A stretch of 64,000 bases of DNA from Amycolatopsis alba DSM 44262. GTDB taxonomy: Bacteria; Actinomycetota; Actinomycetes; Mycobacteriales; Pseudonocardiaceae. Location of the stretch: NCBI RefSeq assembly GCF_000384215.1, contig NZ_KB913032.1:7153605-7217604 (forward strand), in the 5' to 3' direction. This document shows positions 24,023 to 32,791 of this stretch, piece by piece. Below the pieces are notes generated by a model. It was given only the letters and a program-made list of their open reading frames with translations. It was not told the DNA's origin and searched no databases. The position numbers and the translations under genes were made by a program. Every line of letters starts with the position of its first letter. The first letter of the stretch is position 1.

Positions 24023-27000
24023 TCAGCCCGACCACATGGCGAGCAGTTTCTCGCGCTCACCGGGGAGCAGTACGTCGACGGCGCCCAGGCGCGAACCGGG
24101 ATCGGCGACCGCGGCACGCACCACCTGGACCAGCCGCTGGGTCAGGGACGTGACCGTCTCCTCGTCGAAGATATCGGTGGCGTACTCGACCAGCGCGTCG
24201 ATGCCCTGCGGACGGCCGGCGGCGTCACGTCGCTCGGTGAACGCGAACAGCAGGTCGAACTTGGCGTTGCGCAGCCCGGCCTGGTGCTCGGTCACCTCCA
24301 CGCCAGGGAGTTCCAGCGTGGCCTCGCCCGCGTTCTGCAGGACCAGTGACACCTGGAACAGCGGGTTGTGGCTCAGCGATCGCGCCGGATTGAGCACCTC
24401 GACCAGCCGCTCGAACGGCACGTCCTGGTTGGCGTAGGCGGCCAGGTCGGTTTCCCGCACCCTCGCCAGCAGTTCGGTGAAAGTCGGGTTTCCGCTGGTG
24501 TCGGTGCGGAGCACCAGGTTGTTCACGAAGAAGCCGACGAGGTCGCTGAACGCGTCGTCGTTGCGGCCCGCGATCGCCGCGCCGATCGGGATGTCCGTGC
24601 CCGCACCGAGCCGGGTGAGCAGACCGGCCAGCATCACCTGCAACGTCATGAACAAGCTGGCACCCCCGGTTCCGGCGAGCCGGGTGAGGCCGTCGTGCAG
24701 ATCGGCGTCGAGCTCGAAATAGAGGGTCCGGCCACGCCGGTCGCGTACCGACGGCCGGGGCCGATCCACCGGGAGCTCCAGTTGTTCGGGCAGGCCTGCC
24801 AGCTGTCCGGTCCAGTACCTCAGCTGCTCCGTGACACCTGTCCCGTCGGTGTGGAGACTTTCCCGCTGCCACAGCGTGTAGTCCGCGTACTGGACAGGCA
24901 ACGGTGCCCAGTCCGGGGCGCCGCCCGCCAGCCTGGCGGCGTACGCGGTGGACAGATCCCGCAACAGCGGCCGCATCGACCAGCCGTCGGTGGCGATGTG
25001 GTGCAGGCAGATCAGCAGCACGTGCCGGTCCGGGGCGAGCCGGAAGAGCTTGGCGCGCAACGGCGGCTCGTGCTCGAGGTCGAACGGGCGGTCGACCTCG
25101 GCCGCCACCGCGTCGGGCACACCGGGCTCCGGACAGTCCACTGTGGTCAGACGGAACGGTTCGGGGTCGAGAACGCGCTGATACGGCTCGTCACCGGACA
25201 GCGGGAACACGGTCCGCAGGCTTTCGTGCCTGGCGATCACGTCACCGATCGCCGCCTGCACCGCGCCCGCATCCACCTCGCCGGTCAGCGAGAACACCGA
25301 CGGCAGGTGGTAGGCCGAACCGTCGTCCACCCGTTCCGCCAGCTGCTCGACGAACCACAACCGTTGCTGCGCGAAGGACAACGGCACCCTGGCCGGACGG
25401 CTCATCACCCTGACCGGCGGCCTGCCGGACGCCGGACCGTCGATGGCCTTGGCGATGCCCGCGACGGTCTGCCGGTCGAAGATCACCCGCACCGGCAGGT
25501 CCACGCCGAACACCGAACGCACCCGGCCCGCCAGCTTGCTGGCCAGCAGTGAGTGGCCGCCGAGATCGAAGAACCCGTCGTCCACCCCGACTTCGGCGAG
25601 CCCCAGCACCTCGGCGACCAGCCGGCACAGCAGTTCTTCCTGCGGGGTGCGCGGCGCCCGGCCGGTCACCGTCCACTGTGGAGCGGGCAGCGCGGCGAGG
25701 TCCACTTTCCCGTTGGCGTTCTCCGGCAACCGGTCCAGTACGACGAACGAGGCCGGGACCATGAAGGAGGGCAGGGTTCCGGACACATGGCGGCGCAGTT
25801 CGGCGACGTCGAGCCGGACAGCGCCCGCGCCCACCACGTACGCCACGAGCCGGAGGTCTCCCGGCGCCGCCTCGATCGCGGTCACCGCTGCCTGTGCCAC
25901 CCCTGGGTGCTCGTGCAGGGTCGTTTCGATCTCCCCTGGCTCCACCCGGTAGCCCCGGATCTTCACCTGGTGGTCGGCCCGGCCTGCGAACGTCACCGTG
26001 CCGTCGCCGTTCCACCTGGCCAGATCGCCGGTCCGGTACATCCGCTCGCCGGATGCGCCGAACGGATCCGGAAGGAACCGCGTCGCGGTGAGGCCGGGCT
26101 TGGCGAGATAGCCACGGGCCACCCCCGCGCCCGCGATGTACACCTCGCCGAGCACACCGGGCGGGACCGGGCGCGCTGCCTCGTCCAGCACGTAGACCCG
26201 GTGATTCCACACCGGGCGGCCGAGCGGGATCGTCGTGGTCCGGCCGCTCGCGACGACCTCGGCAGGCACGGGGAACGAGAGCGCGCAATGCGTCTCCGTC
26301 GGCCCGTACTGGTTGATCAGCCGTCGGCCCGGCCGAGCGGCCAGCAGGGAACGAAGCTCATCGCCCAGTGTCAGCGCCGAGCCCGCCTGCACGATGTCGG
26401 TCAGCGTCGGCAGCTCGGTGCCCTCGGCGGCGGCGGCCGAGCAGATCCCGTCGAGCAGCAACGCCGGCACCATGATCATGCTCACCCGGTGCCGGTCGAT
26501 CCAGTGCACCAGCCGCGCCGGATCGGTGCGGACGTCCGGCTCCGGGATCGCCAGCGTGCCACCGCGGGCGAGCGTCGCGAGCATCTCCTGCAACGACATG
26601 TCGAATCCGACGCTCGCCAGCTGGGCGGTGACCCCGCCCGTGTCCCCCGAACCGCCGTCCGCCTGCCAGCACACCGTGTTGAGCAGCCCGGCCGCGGGCA
26701 TCACGACCCCCTTGGGCACCCCTGTCGAGCCGGAGGTGTAGATCACGTAGGCGGCCGCTCCCCCGTCACGCCGCTGGTCACCCGTCAGTTTCGTCGCGGG
26801 CTGCCGGTCGATCCGCGCCACGTCCTCGGGGTCGTCGAGGACCAGGGCACCGGGTACCCGGTATGCGTGCTCGACGCTCGTCACCACGACAGCGGGCGCG
26901 GCGTCGGCGAGCATGAACCCGACCCGGTCGTCGGGAAAGTCCGGGCTCACCGGGAGATAGGCCGCGCCCGCCTTGACCGTGGCCAGCATCGCGACCAGCA

Positions 27001-28876
27001 GTTCCACGGAGCTCTCCAGCACCACCGCGACGACCCGCTCGGGCCCGGCACCCCGCCCCACCAGTTCCCTGGCCACTTGATCGGCCCTGGCGTGCAGTTC
27101 GGCGTAGGTGACGCTGTCCGTGTCCGTGACGACGGCGACCGCCCGCGGTGTCCGCTCGGCTTGGTCCTCCAGCAACGTGGCGAGGTCGGTGGCGGGCAAG
27201 GCACGGGCGGAGTCGTTCCATTCGGTCAGCACCCGTCGCCTGCCGGGCGCGGACAGCAGTTCGTACCGCGACATCGGCCGCCCTGGATCGGCGGCGGCCT
27301 GGTCCAGCACAAGGCACAGCTGCTCGGCCATGGCCTCGACCGTGCCGTGGTCGTACACGTCGGTGGCGTACTCGACCAGGCCGTCCACCCCGCCCGGCTC
27401 ACCGTCGGCGGACAGCTGTTCCTTGAAGTTGAACGACAGTTCGAACCGGGACGTCCCGATGTCGACCGCCTCGAAGCGGGACCTGAGGCCCGGCGCGTCC
27501 AGCGCGGGCTCGACGTTCGCGTCCACCAGGAACAGCACCTGGAAGAGCGGGTGCACGCCGAGGGAACGAACCGGGTTGACCGCTTCGACGACGTGCTCGA
27601 ACGGCACGTCGGCGGCGTCGAACGCGGCGAGGTCGGTCGTCCGGACCCGCTCGATCAGCTCGTGGAAGTCCGGGTCGCCCGCCGTGCCAGTGCGCAGGAC
27701 GAGCGTGTTGACGAAGAACCCGACGAGGTCGTCCAGCGCCGCGTCGGTGCGGCCGGCGATGGGCGCGCCGATCGGCACGTCGGTGCCCGCGCCCAACCTG
27801 GTCAGAAGGGCGCAGAGACCCGCCTGGATGACCATGAACAGCGTGGCCTGGTGCTCCCTGGCGAGGGCGGTGAGCCGGTGGTGCAGTTCGGCGCCGAGAT
27901 GGACGCGCACCCGGCCGCCGTCGTAGCCGGCGACGGCCGGGCGGGAGCGGTCGGTCGGCAGGGTGAGCTGCGCCGGTGCGCCCTTGAGCGCCGTCCGCCA
28001 ATAGTCCAGCTGTGCGGCCAGCAGGGAATCCTCGTCGCGGTCGCTCAGTTCCCGTTGCCACAGCGCGTAATCCGCGTACTGCACCGGCAGTTCCGGCCAG
28101 TGTGGCGCGCTGCCGGCCAGTCTCGCCTGATAGGCGGTGGACAGGTCGCGCCGCAGCGGTTCGAACGACCAGCCGTCGACCGCGATGTGATGCAACGCCA
28201 GCAAAAGCACATGCTCATCGGGACCGAGGACGAACAGGTAGGTCCGCAGGGGCGCGTCCACGGTCAGGTCGAAACCTTCGGACGCGTACCGCCGGACCGT
28301 CTCTTGCGCCTTGTCCGGCTCGACGTCGATCACCACCACCGCCGCGGCCGCGTCCGGGACCTCGAGGACCTCCTGCCTCGGCGTTCCCGCCTCCGCCGGG
28401 AAGATCGTCCGGAGCGGCTCGTGCCGGGCGATCACATCGCGCACCGCCAGGCGGACCGCCTCGACGTCCAGCTCACCCGACAGCGACAAGGCGAGCGGGG
28501 TGTTGTACCCGGCCCCGCCACCGGCGACCTGGTTGAGGAACCACTGGCGCTGCTGCGCGAACGACAACGGGACCCGTGCGGTGCGGTCCTTCCGCTCGAT
28601 GGGCGGGCGGCTCGCCCGGTACGTGTCGAGCCTGCTCGCCACCCCGGCGGGCGTCGGCGCGGTGAAGAACTCCCGCGGGGTGATCTGCGCGCCGAAAGCC
28701 GCCTGCAACTGGGTCAGCAGACGGGACGCCAGCATCGACTGGCCGCCGAGCTCGAAGAAGTCGTCGTCCGCGGCCACCCACGGTTCGCCGAGCACCTCCG
28801 CGAAGATCGACCGGACGAGATCGATTCGCGGGTCCGTCCCGGACGGCGCACCGGCGAAGTCACCACGCTCGGACAT
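24023..28876 (-). CDS. NRPS: T-C-A-T-C
   Basis: This 1617-residue synthetase begins with a carrier domain (phosphopantetheine Ser in FFELGGQSM, about residue 47). It continues with C (about 95-530, HHIAVDGW), A (about 540-1055, TSGSTGVPKG), T (GGHS, about 1100) and a final C (about 1150-1600, HHIATDGW). The A-domain residues read by eye are DMQMVAQCAK. They share D, V, A, A and K with piperazate-type codes such as DVFSVAxYAK but are not a clear match. The protein starts with a T that has no A of its own and ends with a C that has no A after it. It should therefore receive an amino acid in trans on its first T and hand over to the terminal synthetase, which starts with A. It shares an operon with the AsnB-like gene upstream. 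Confidence 0.92.
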   Translation of the reverse strand: MSERGDFAGAPSGTDPRIDLVRSIFAEVLGEPWVAADDDFFELGGQSMLASRLLTQLQAAFGAQITPREFFTAPTPAGVASRLDTYRASRPPIERKDRTARVPLSFAQQRQWFLNQVAGGGAGYNTPLALSLSGELDVEAVRLAVRDVIARHEPLRTIFPAEAGTPRQEVLEVPDAAAAVVVIDVEPDKAQETVRRYASEGFDLTVDAPLRTYLFVLGPDEHVLLLALHHIAVDGWSFEPLRRDLSTAYQARLAGSAPHWPELPVQYADYALWQRELSDRDEDSLLAAQLDYWRTALKGAPAQLTLPTDRSRPAVAGYDGGRVRVHLGAELHHRLTALAREHQATLFMVIQAGLCALLTRLGAGTDVPIGAPIAGRTDAALDDLVGFFVNTLVLRTGTAGDPDFHELIERVRTTDLAAFDAADVPFEHVVEAVNPVRSLGVHPLFQVLFLVDANVEPALDAPGLRSRFEAVDIGTSRFELSFNFKEQLSADGEPGGVDGLVEYATDVYDHGTVEAMAEQLCLVLDQAAADPGRPMSRYELLSAPGRRRVLTEWNDSARALPATDLATLLEDQAERTPRAVAVVTDTDSVTYAELHARADQVARELVGRGAGPERVVAVVLESSVELLVAMLATVKAGAAYLPVSPDFPDDRVGFMLADAAPAVVVTSVEHAYRVPGALVLDDPEDVARIDRQPATKLTGDQRRDGGAAAYVIYTSGSTGVPKGVVMPAAGLLNTVCWQADGGSGDTGGVTAQLASVGFDMSLQEMLATLARGGTLAIPEPDVRTDPARLVHWIDRHRVSMIMVPALLLDGICSAAAAEGTELPTLTDIVQAGSALTLGDELRSLLAARPGRRLINQYGPTETHCALSFPVPAEVVASGRTTTIPLGRPVWNHRVYVLDEAARPVPPGVLGEVYIAGAGVARGYLAKPGLTATRFLPDPFGASGERMYRTGDLARWNGDGTVTFAGRADHQVKIRGYRVEPGEIETTLHEHPGVAQAAVTAIEAAPGDLRLVAYVVGAGAVRLDVAELRRHVSGTLPSFMVPASFVVLDRLPENANGKVDLAALPAPQWTVTGRAPRTPQEELLCRLVAEVLGLAEVGVDDGFFDLGGHSLLASKLAGRVRSVFGVDLPVRVIFDRQTVAGIAKAIDGPASGRPPVRVMSRPARVPLSFAQQRLWFVEQLAERVDDGSAYHLPSVFSLTGEVDAGAVQAAIGDVIARHESLRTVFPLSGDEPYQRVLDPEPFRLTTVDCPEPGVPDAVAAEVDRPFDLEHEPPLRAKLFRLAPDRHVLLICLHHIATDGWSMRPLLRDLSTAYAARLAGGAPDWAPLPVQYADYTLWQRESLHTDGTGVTEQLRYWTGQLAGLPEQLELPVDRPRPSVRDRRGRTLYFELDADLHDGLTRLAGTGGASLFMTLQVMLAGLLTRLGAGTDIPIGAAIAGRNDDAFSDLVGFFVNNLVLRTDTSGNPTFTELLARVRETDLAAYANQDVPFERLVEVLNPARSLSHNPLFQVSLVLQNAGEATLELPGVEVTEHQAGLRNAKFDLLFAFTERRDAAGRPQGIDALVEYATDIFDEETVTSLTQRLVQVVRAAVADPGSRLGAVDVLLPGEREKLLAMWSG

Positions 28877-28931
28877 CGATTCCCCCTTGCCTACCGGAGC
28901 CTGCCTGAATTCGGGTTCACGAACGGTGCCG

Positions 28932-30764
28932 TCAGCACAGGGTCACTCCCAGCTCGCGCATCCACAGGTCGACCTCCAGCAACGGGATCAGGATGTGGGC
29001 GTGATTGGCGTGCGTCATCGTCGGCCGGTCCGCGGCGGAGATCATGTCCTCGATCCGTTTCCCGTCGAGCACCGCGCCCAGCGGGGAGTCCGGGTCGCTC
29101 GCCAGCGCGCGGACACCGGAGATCACTTGCGCGGCATAGCCAGGGGAGAACGACGCCGGATAGGCGCTCTTGGGCCGGTCGAGGACCTCGGGCGGCAGCC
29201 GGTCGCCGAACGCCAGGCGGAGCAGGCTCTTCTCCCTGTTGTCCGCGGTCTTCATCTCCCACGGGACGTTCCAGACGTACTCGATCAGCCGATGGTCGCA
29301 ATACGGCACGCGCACCTCGAGGCCCACCGCCATGCTCATCCGGTCCTTGCGGTCCAGCAACAGGCTGAGCGGGGCCTGCATGCTCAGATACAGGACCTCA
29401 CGCATCCGCGCGTTCAGCTTGGTTTCCCCCGGCAGGCCGGGCACCTCGGCCAGCAGCGTCCGGTAGAGGTCCCGTTCCTGCTCCCCCGGTTTGATCCGGG
29501 CGCGCACGTCCGGCGCGACGAAGTCGGTCAGCCGGACGCCATCCCCCATCCAGGGAAACGTGTCCGCCCAGACCGCGTCCGGGTGGCGGAACCACGGGTA
29601 GCCGCCGAACACCTCGTCCGCCGCCTCACCGGACAGCGCGACGGTCGACGTCTCGCGGACCGAACGGAACAGCTCCAGCATCGACGCGTCGAACTGCCCG
29701 AGGCTCGGCAGGTCACGCGCGTGCCTGGCGGTCGGGAGGGCGGACAGCATCCGCTCGTCGTCGACGATCACCTCGTGGTGGTCGGCACCGATATGCGCGG
29801 CGGTCAGCTTGGCGTACGGGCTGTCCCGGTCGGGGCGCAGCGCGGTCGGCCGGAAGTCCGCCTCGGCACCGGCGAAATCGACGGAGTACGTCGACAATCG
29901 CCCGGAACCGTTCTCCCGCAGTGTCTCCGCGGCCAGCGCGGCCACCACGGACGAGTCGAGGCCGCCGGAGAGCAACGTGCCCAGCGGCACGTCGGAGACC
30001 AGTTGCTCGGCGACGATCCGCTCGACCAGTTCACGCACCGTCGACACCGTCTTGTCGAGGTCGTCGGTGTGCTCCTCGCTCTGCAGCGCCCAGTACCTCG
30101 ACTCGGCGAACTCGCCGGGGGTGAACCTCAGAACGTGTCCCGGCCGCACTTCGGCCAGCTCCAGCAACGGCGTCGCGCCCGACGGCGTGAGCCGGGCGTT
30201 GAACAGCATCGGCAGCGACTGTTCGCTCATCCTGGCGGTGAACAGCGGGTTGGCGAGGATCGCCTTCGGCTCGGACCCGAACAGCAGGCCACCCGCGTAA
30301 CGGTGGTAGTACAACGGTTTCACGCCGAGCCGGTCGCGGACCAGCAGCAACTGACGCCGGTCGGTGTCCCAGACGGCGAAGGCGAAGATCCCCACCAAGC
30401 GCTCGACGGCCGCGGCGCCCCACTCCACATACGAGCGCAGGACCACTTCCGTGTCGGACTGCGTGTGCATCCGGTGCCCGCGCGCGACGAGCTCGGCGCG
30501 CAGCTCCCGGAAGTTGTAGATCTCGCCGCTGTAGGTCAGCACGATCTGCCCGCCACCGGGCGACCGGGTGGTGACCATCGGCTGCTTGCCGCCGGCGATG
30601 TCGATGACCGCGAGTCTGCGGTGACCGACGGCGGCCTCGCGCGACAGCCACATCCCCTCGTCGTCCGGGCCGCGAGGCGCCAGCCCGCCGGTCATCTCAC
30701 CGAGGCAGGCGCTCTCCGCCGAAAGGTCGCGGGTGAAGTCCACCCAACCGGCGATTCCGCACAT
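28932..30764 (-). CDS. asnB: Asparagine synthase (glutamine-hydrolysing)-like amidotransferase
   Basis: This 610-residue class II amidotransferase has the N-terminal nucleophile Cys2 (MCGIAGW) with a glutaminase domain to about residue 210. The ATP-pyrophosphatase loop LLSGGLDSSVVAAL follows at about 265, with GEAADEVFGGYPWF further on. The reaction would be ATP- and glutamine-dependent conversion of a carboxylate to an amide. Within a peptide cluster it may amidate a side chain or C-terminus rather than make free Asn; homologues in lasso-peptide and lipopeptide clusters have been recruited this way. It starts three bases after the stop of the LLM oxidoreductase gene. Confidence 0.9.
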   Translation of the reverse strand: MCGIAGWVDFTRDLSAESACLGEMTGGLAPRGPDDEGMWLSREAAVGHRRLAVIDIAGGKQPMVTTRSPGGGQIVLTYSGEIYNFRELRAELVARGHRMHTQSDTEVVLRSYVEWGAAAVERLVGIFAFAVWDTDRRQLLLVRDRLGVKPLYYHRYAGGLLFGSEPKAILANPLFTARMSEQSLPMLFNARLTPSGATPLLELAEVRPGHVLRFTPGEFAESRYWALQSEEHTDDLDKTVSTVRELVERIVAEQLVSDVPLGTLLSGGLDSSVVAALAAETLRENGSGRLSTYSVDFAGAEADFRPTALRPDRDSPYAKLTAAHIGADHHEVIVDDERMLSALPTARHARDLPSLGQFDASMLELFRSVRETSTVALSGEAADEVFGGYPWFRHPDAVWADTFPWMGDGVRLTDFVAPDVRARIKPGEQERDLYRTLLAEVPGLPGETKLNARMREVLYLSMQAPLSLLLDRKDRMSMAVGLEVRVPYCDHRLIEYVWNVPWEMKTADNREKSLLRLAFGDRLPPEVLDRPKSAYPASFSPGYAAQVISGVRALASDPDSPLGAVLDGKRIEDMISAADRPTMTHANHAHILIPLLEVDLWMRELGVTLC

Positions 30765-30767
30765 CAG

Positions 30768-31649
30768 TCAGTCCCCCGCCACCATGGGCAGCACATCCGC
30801 TGCGACCTTTTCCAGCACACGCAGATCTCCTTCGTACGGTGGCTCATTTCTCGGGAACGGCACGATCAGATCGGTCACGCCGACCTCCGCGTACCGGCCG
30901 GCGACGTCGGCGAACGCGGCGGCCGAGGAGAACGGCGCCTGCGCTCGATTGACGTTCAGCAGGAACACCTTCAGCGTCGCGGGATCACGGCCTTCCTCGA
31001 CGCACATCCGCCGGACGGCGCCGATCTGCTCGCTGGCCAGCTCGGGCGTCACCGCCGGGGCCACGCTCCCCCGGCGCGCGGCCACGCCGTTGGTCAGCCA
31101 GCCGTCCCCGTGCCGAACCGCCAGCCGTATCCCGGTGGGACCGCTTCCGGCGATCACCACCGGAATCCTGGCGCGCGCGCCGCCGTCCGGGTCGATCCAC
31201 GCGTTGCGCGCGGAGTAGAACCGGCCCGCGTAGTCCGAACACGGCAGCCTCAGCAGCTGGTCGACGACCTCGACGAACTCCGAGAAACGGTCCCGGCGCT
31301 CGGCGGGCGACCACGGCGCCCCGCCCAGCACCTCCGCGTCGATGCCGGAACCTCCCGCGCCGATTCCGAGCACGAACCGGCCGTCCGCAAGGTCGGACAC
31401 GGTGACCGCTTCCTTGGCGAAGGGCACCGGATGCCGGAAGTTCGGGGACGCGACCAGCGTGCCGAGCCGGATCCGCCGGGTGCATTGCGCGGCCGCGGCG
31501 AGCGTCGGCATCGCGGAGTACCACCGTTGCCCGGCCAGCTCGCGCCACGCGATGTGGTCGAAGGTCCAGGCGTGCGCGAAACCCAGTTCGTCGGCCATTT
31601 CCCAGGACTGCCGCGCTTCCCGCCAACGGGCCGCGGGCAGGATCATCAC
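30768..31649 (-). CDS. LLM-class (luciferase-like) flavin-dependent oxidoreductase
   Basis: The TIM-barrel bacterial-luciferase-like protein has about 293 residues, with GFAHAWTFDHIAWRELAG, RIRLGTLVASPNFRHPVPFAKEA, GRFVLGIGAGGSG and IPVVIAGSGPTG. Such enzymes use reduced FMN or F420 for monooxygenation or hydride transfer. The start is uncertain. Homologues usually begin with RIGVMI, which here is read from an ATT codon at 31661 with a G-rich site five bases upstream. I list GTG 31649; ATG 31646 overlaps the upstream stop as TGATG. It is part of a tight four-gene string with the GNAT, DUF6002-like and AsnB genes and probably modifies the same building block. Confidence 0.82.
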   Translation of the reverse strand: MMILPAARWREARQSWEMADELGFAHAWTFDHIAWRELAGQRWYSAMPTLAAAAQCTRRIRLGTLVASPNFRHPVPFAKEAVTVSDLADGRFVLGIGAGGSGIDAEVLGGAPWSPAERRDRFSEFVEVVDQLLRLPCSDYAGRFYSARNAWIDPDGGARARIPVVIAGSGPTGIRLAVRHGDGWLTNGVAARRGSVAPAVTPELASEQIGAVRRMCVEEGRDPATLKVFLLNVNRAQAPFSSAAAFADVAGRYAEVGVTDLIVPFPRNEPPYEGDLRVLEKVAADVLPMVAGD

Positions 31650-32791
31650 GCCGATGCGAATGGTGCCCCCCTGTCCACGGTGCCCCGCAGGAACTCGTCC
31701 AGGTGGGTCAGCCGCGCGGCGCGCAGCCCGGTTCCCTCCCACCGGAGGTCCAGCCGGGCCGGGCGTCGCTCGTCGTGGAAGTACACGGCTTCCAGCGCGC
31801 CGTCGGGAGTCTCGGTGATGACCGGGTTCGCCACCAGGAGGTCCCGCACCCGCGAGGTGTCCCGCAGCACCCGAAGCAACAGCCGTTTGCCGCCGAAATG
31901 GTCGGACGGCAGGACCACCCGAGGGTGCAGCTTGCGCTTGAACTGGAAGATGCCCTTGCTCAGGAACGGCTCGCTGCCGGACAGGTTGACCGCCCGGATG
32001 CCGTTGGTGGCCGCCCATTCCAGGATCAGCGCGTACAACGCCGCGAACGCGCCCGTGCCGTAGTGCGACCGGGCCCCGTGCGTCACACCTGCCAGCCGCA
32101 GGGTGAGGGTGCGGGTCCGCCAGTCGACCAGGCACAGCATCCCCGCGATGCGTTCGGGTCCTTCGGTGAGGAAGAACAGGAAACCCCGGCGGAAGACGGA
32201 GTGGAACGCGATCTCACGCTCCAGGCTGCGGGTCGCGGGACCGTGCCGCTCACGCATCGTCGGCAGGTGCACGTGTTCGTAGAACCACTCGAAATCCTCG
32301 GTGGCGGTGGCGTGTTCGAGCGTCCAGCCGAGGTCACGCCGCTGTCGCGCGACCCGCTGCCGTTCCTTCCTCGACATCCGGGCCCGCATGGCCTCGACGT
32401 CCGGTACGACCGGCACGACGAGCTCGATGCGGAACGGAAGCAGCAGATCCCGGTCCGACATCAGCGGCCGGAGCCGGGCGGCCGGGGCGCCGATGGCCAG
32501 CAGGTCGACGCCGGACGGCGCCACCGCCTCCGCCCACCGCGCCGTTCGCGTTTCCCGGTGGATCGCGGCACCATCGGCGGCCTGTTCTTCCAGGAACGGC
32601 ACGACATGGCTGGCGCCCTCGGGCACGCCGGCGTAGCCGAGGGTGAGCGAACCGCCGATGGTGGACCGGATGTCCGTCGCACGGCGCAAGCGCGCGTCGT
32701 CGAACGCCGACCTGGCCCGCACCAACGCCGGCCGGGTGCTGGTACGCCAGGCGAAGACCGGCCGCGCGACGAGCGAGCGCCGGATCAGCAA
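31646..32791 (-). CDS. GNAT/FemAB-type acyltransferase
   Basis: This protein has about 381 residues. The C-terminal half has the FemAB or BioF2-like acetyltransferase fold: DFEWFYEHVHLPTMRERHG, FFLTEGPERIAGMLCLVDW, GAFAALYALILEWAATNGIRAVNLSGSEPF and KGIFQFKRKL. FemAB relatives transfer aminoacyl or acyl groups to amines. The N-terminal part (residues 1-110) is less clear. The TTG start at 32791 overlaps the preceding gene's end by seven bases and has GGAG about seven bases ahead; the longer upstream frame is an artefact. The stop overlaps the LLM gene. It may acylate or aminoacylate a precursor or the peptide. Confidence 0.72.
   Translation of the reverse strand: MLIRRSLVARPVFAWRTSTRPALVRARSAFDDARLRRATDIRSTIGGSLTLGYAGVPEGASHVVPFLEEQAADGAAIHRETRTARWAEAVAPSGVDLLAIGAPAARLRPLMSDRDLLLPFRIELVVPVVPDVEAMRARMSRKERQRVARQRRDLGWTLEHATATEDFEWFYEHVHLPTMRERHGPATRSLEREIAFHSVFRRGFLFFLTEGPERIAGMLCLVDWRTRTLTLRLAGVTHGARSHYGTGAFAALYALILEWAATNGIRAVNLSGSEPFLSKGIFQFKRKLHPRVVLPSDHFGGKRLLLRVLRDTSRVRDLLVANPVITETPDGALEAVYFHDERRPARLDLRWEGTGLRAARLTHLDEFLRGTVDRGAPFASA

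Noticed and set aside
24023..28876. Firm assignment of this A domain to piperazate
   Set aside because: The code read by eye (DMQMVAQCAK) matches piperazate codes in only about half the positions, and the proline-like A domain at 13.1-19.7 kb is an equal candidate.
25553..32063. Overlapping long plus-strand frames opposite the T-C-A-T-C NRPS, AsnB, LLM and GNAT genes
   Set aside because: All are opposite strongly supported minus-strand genes and show only Arg/Gly/Pro-rich low-information sequence.
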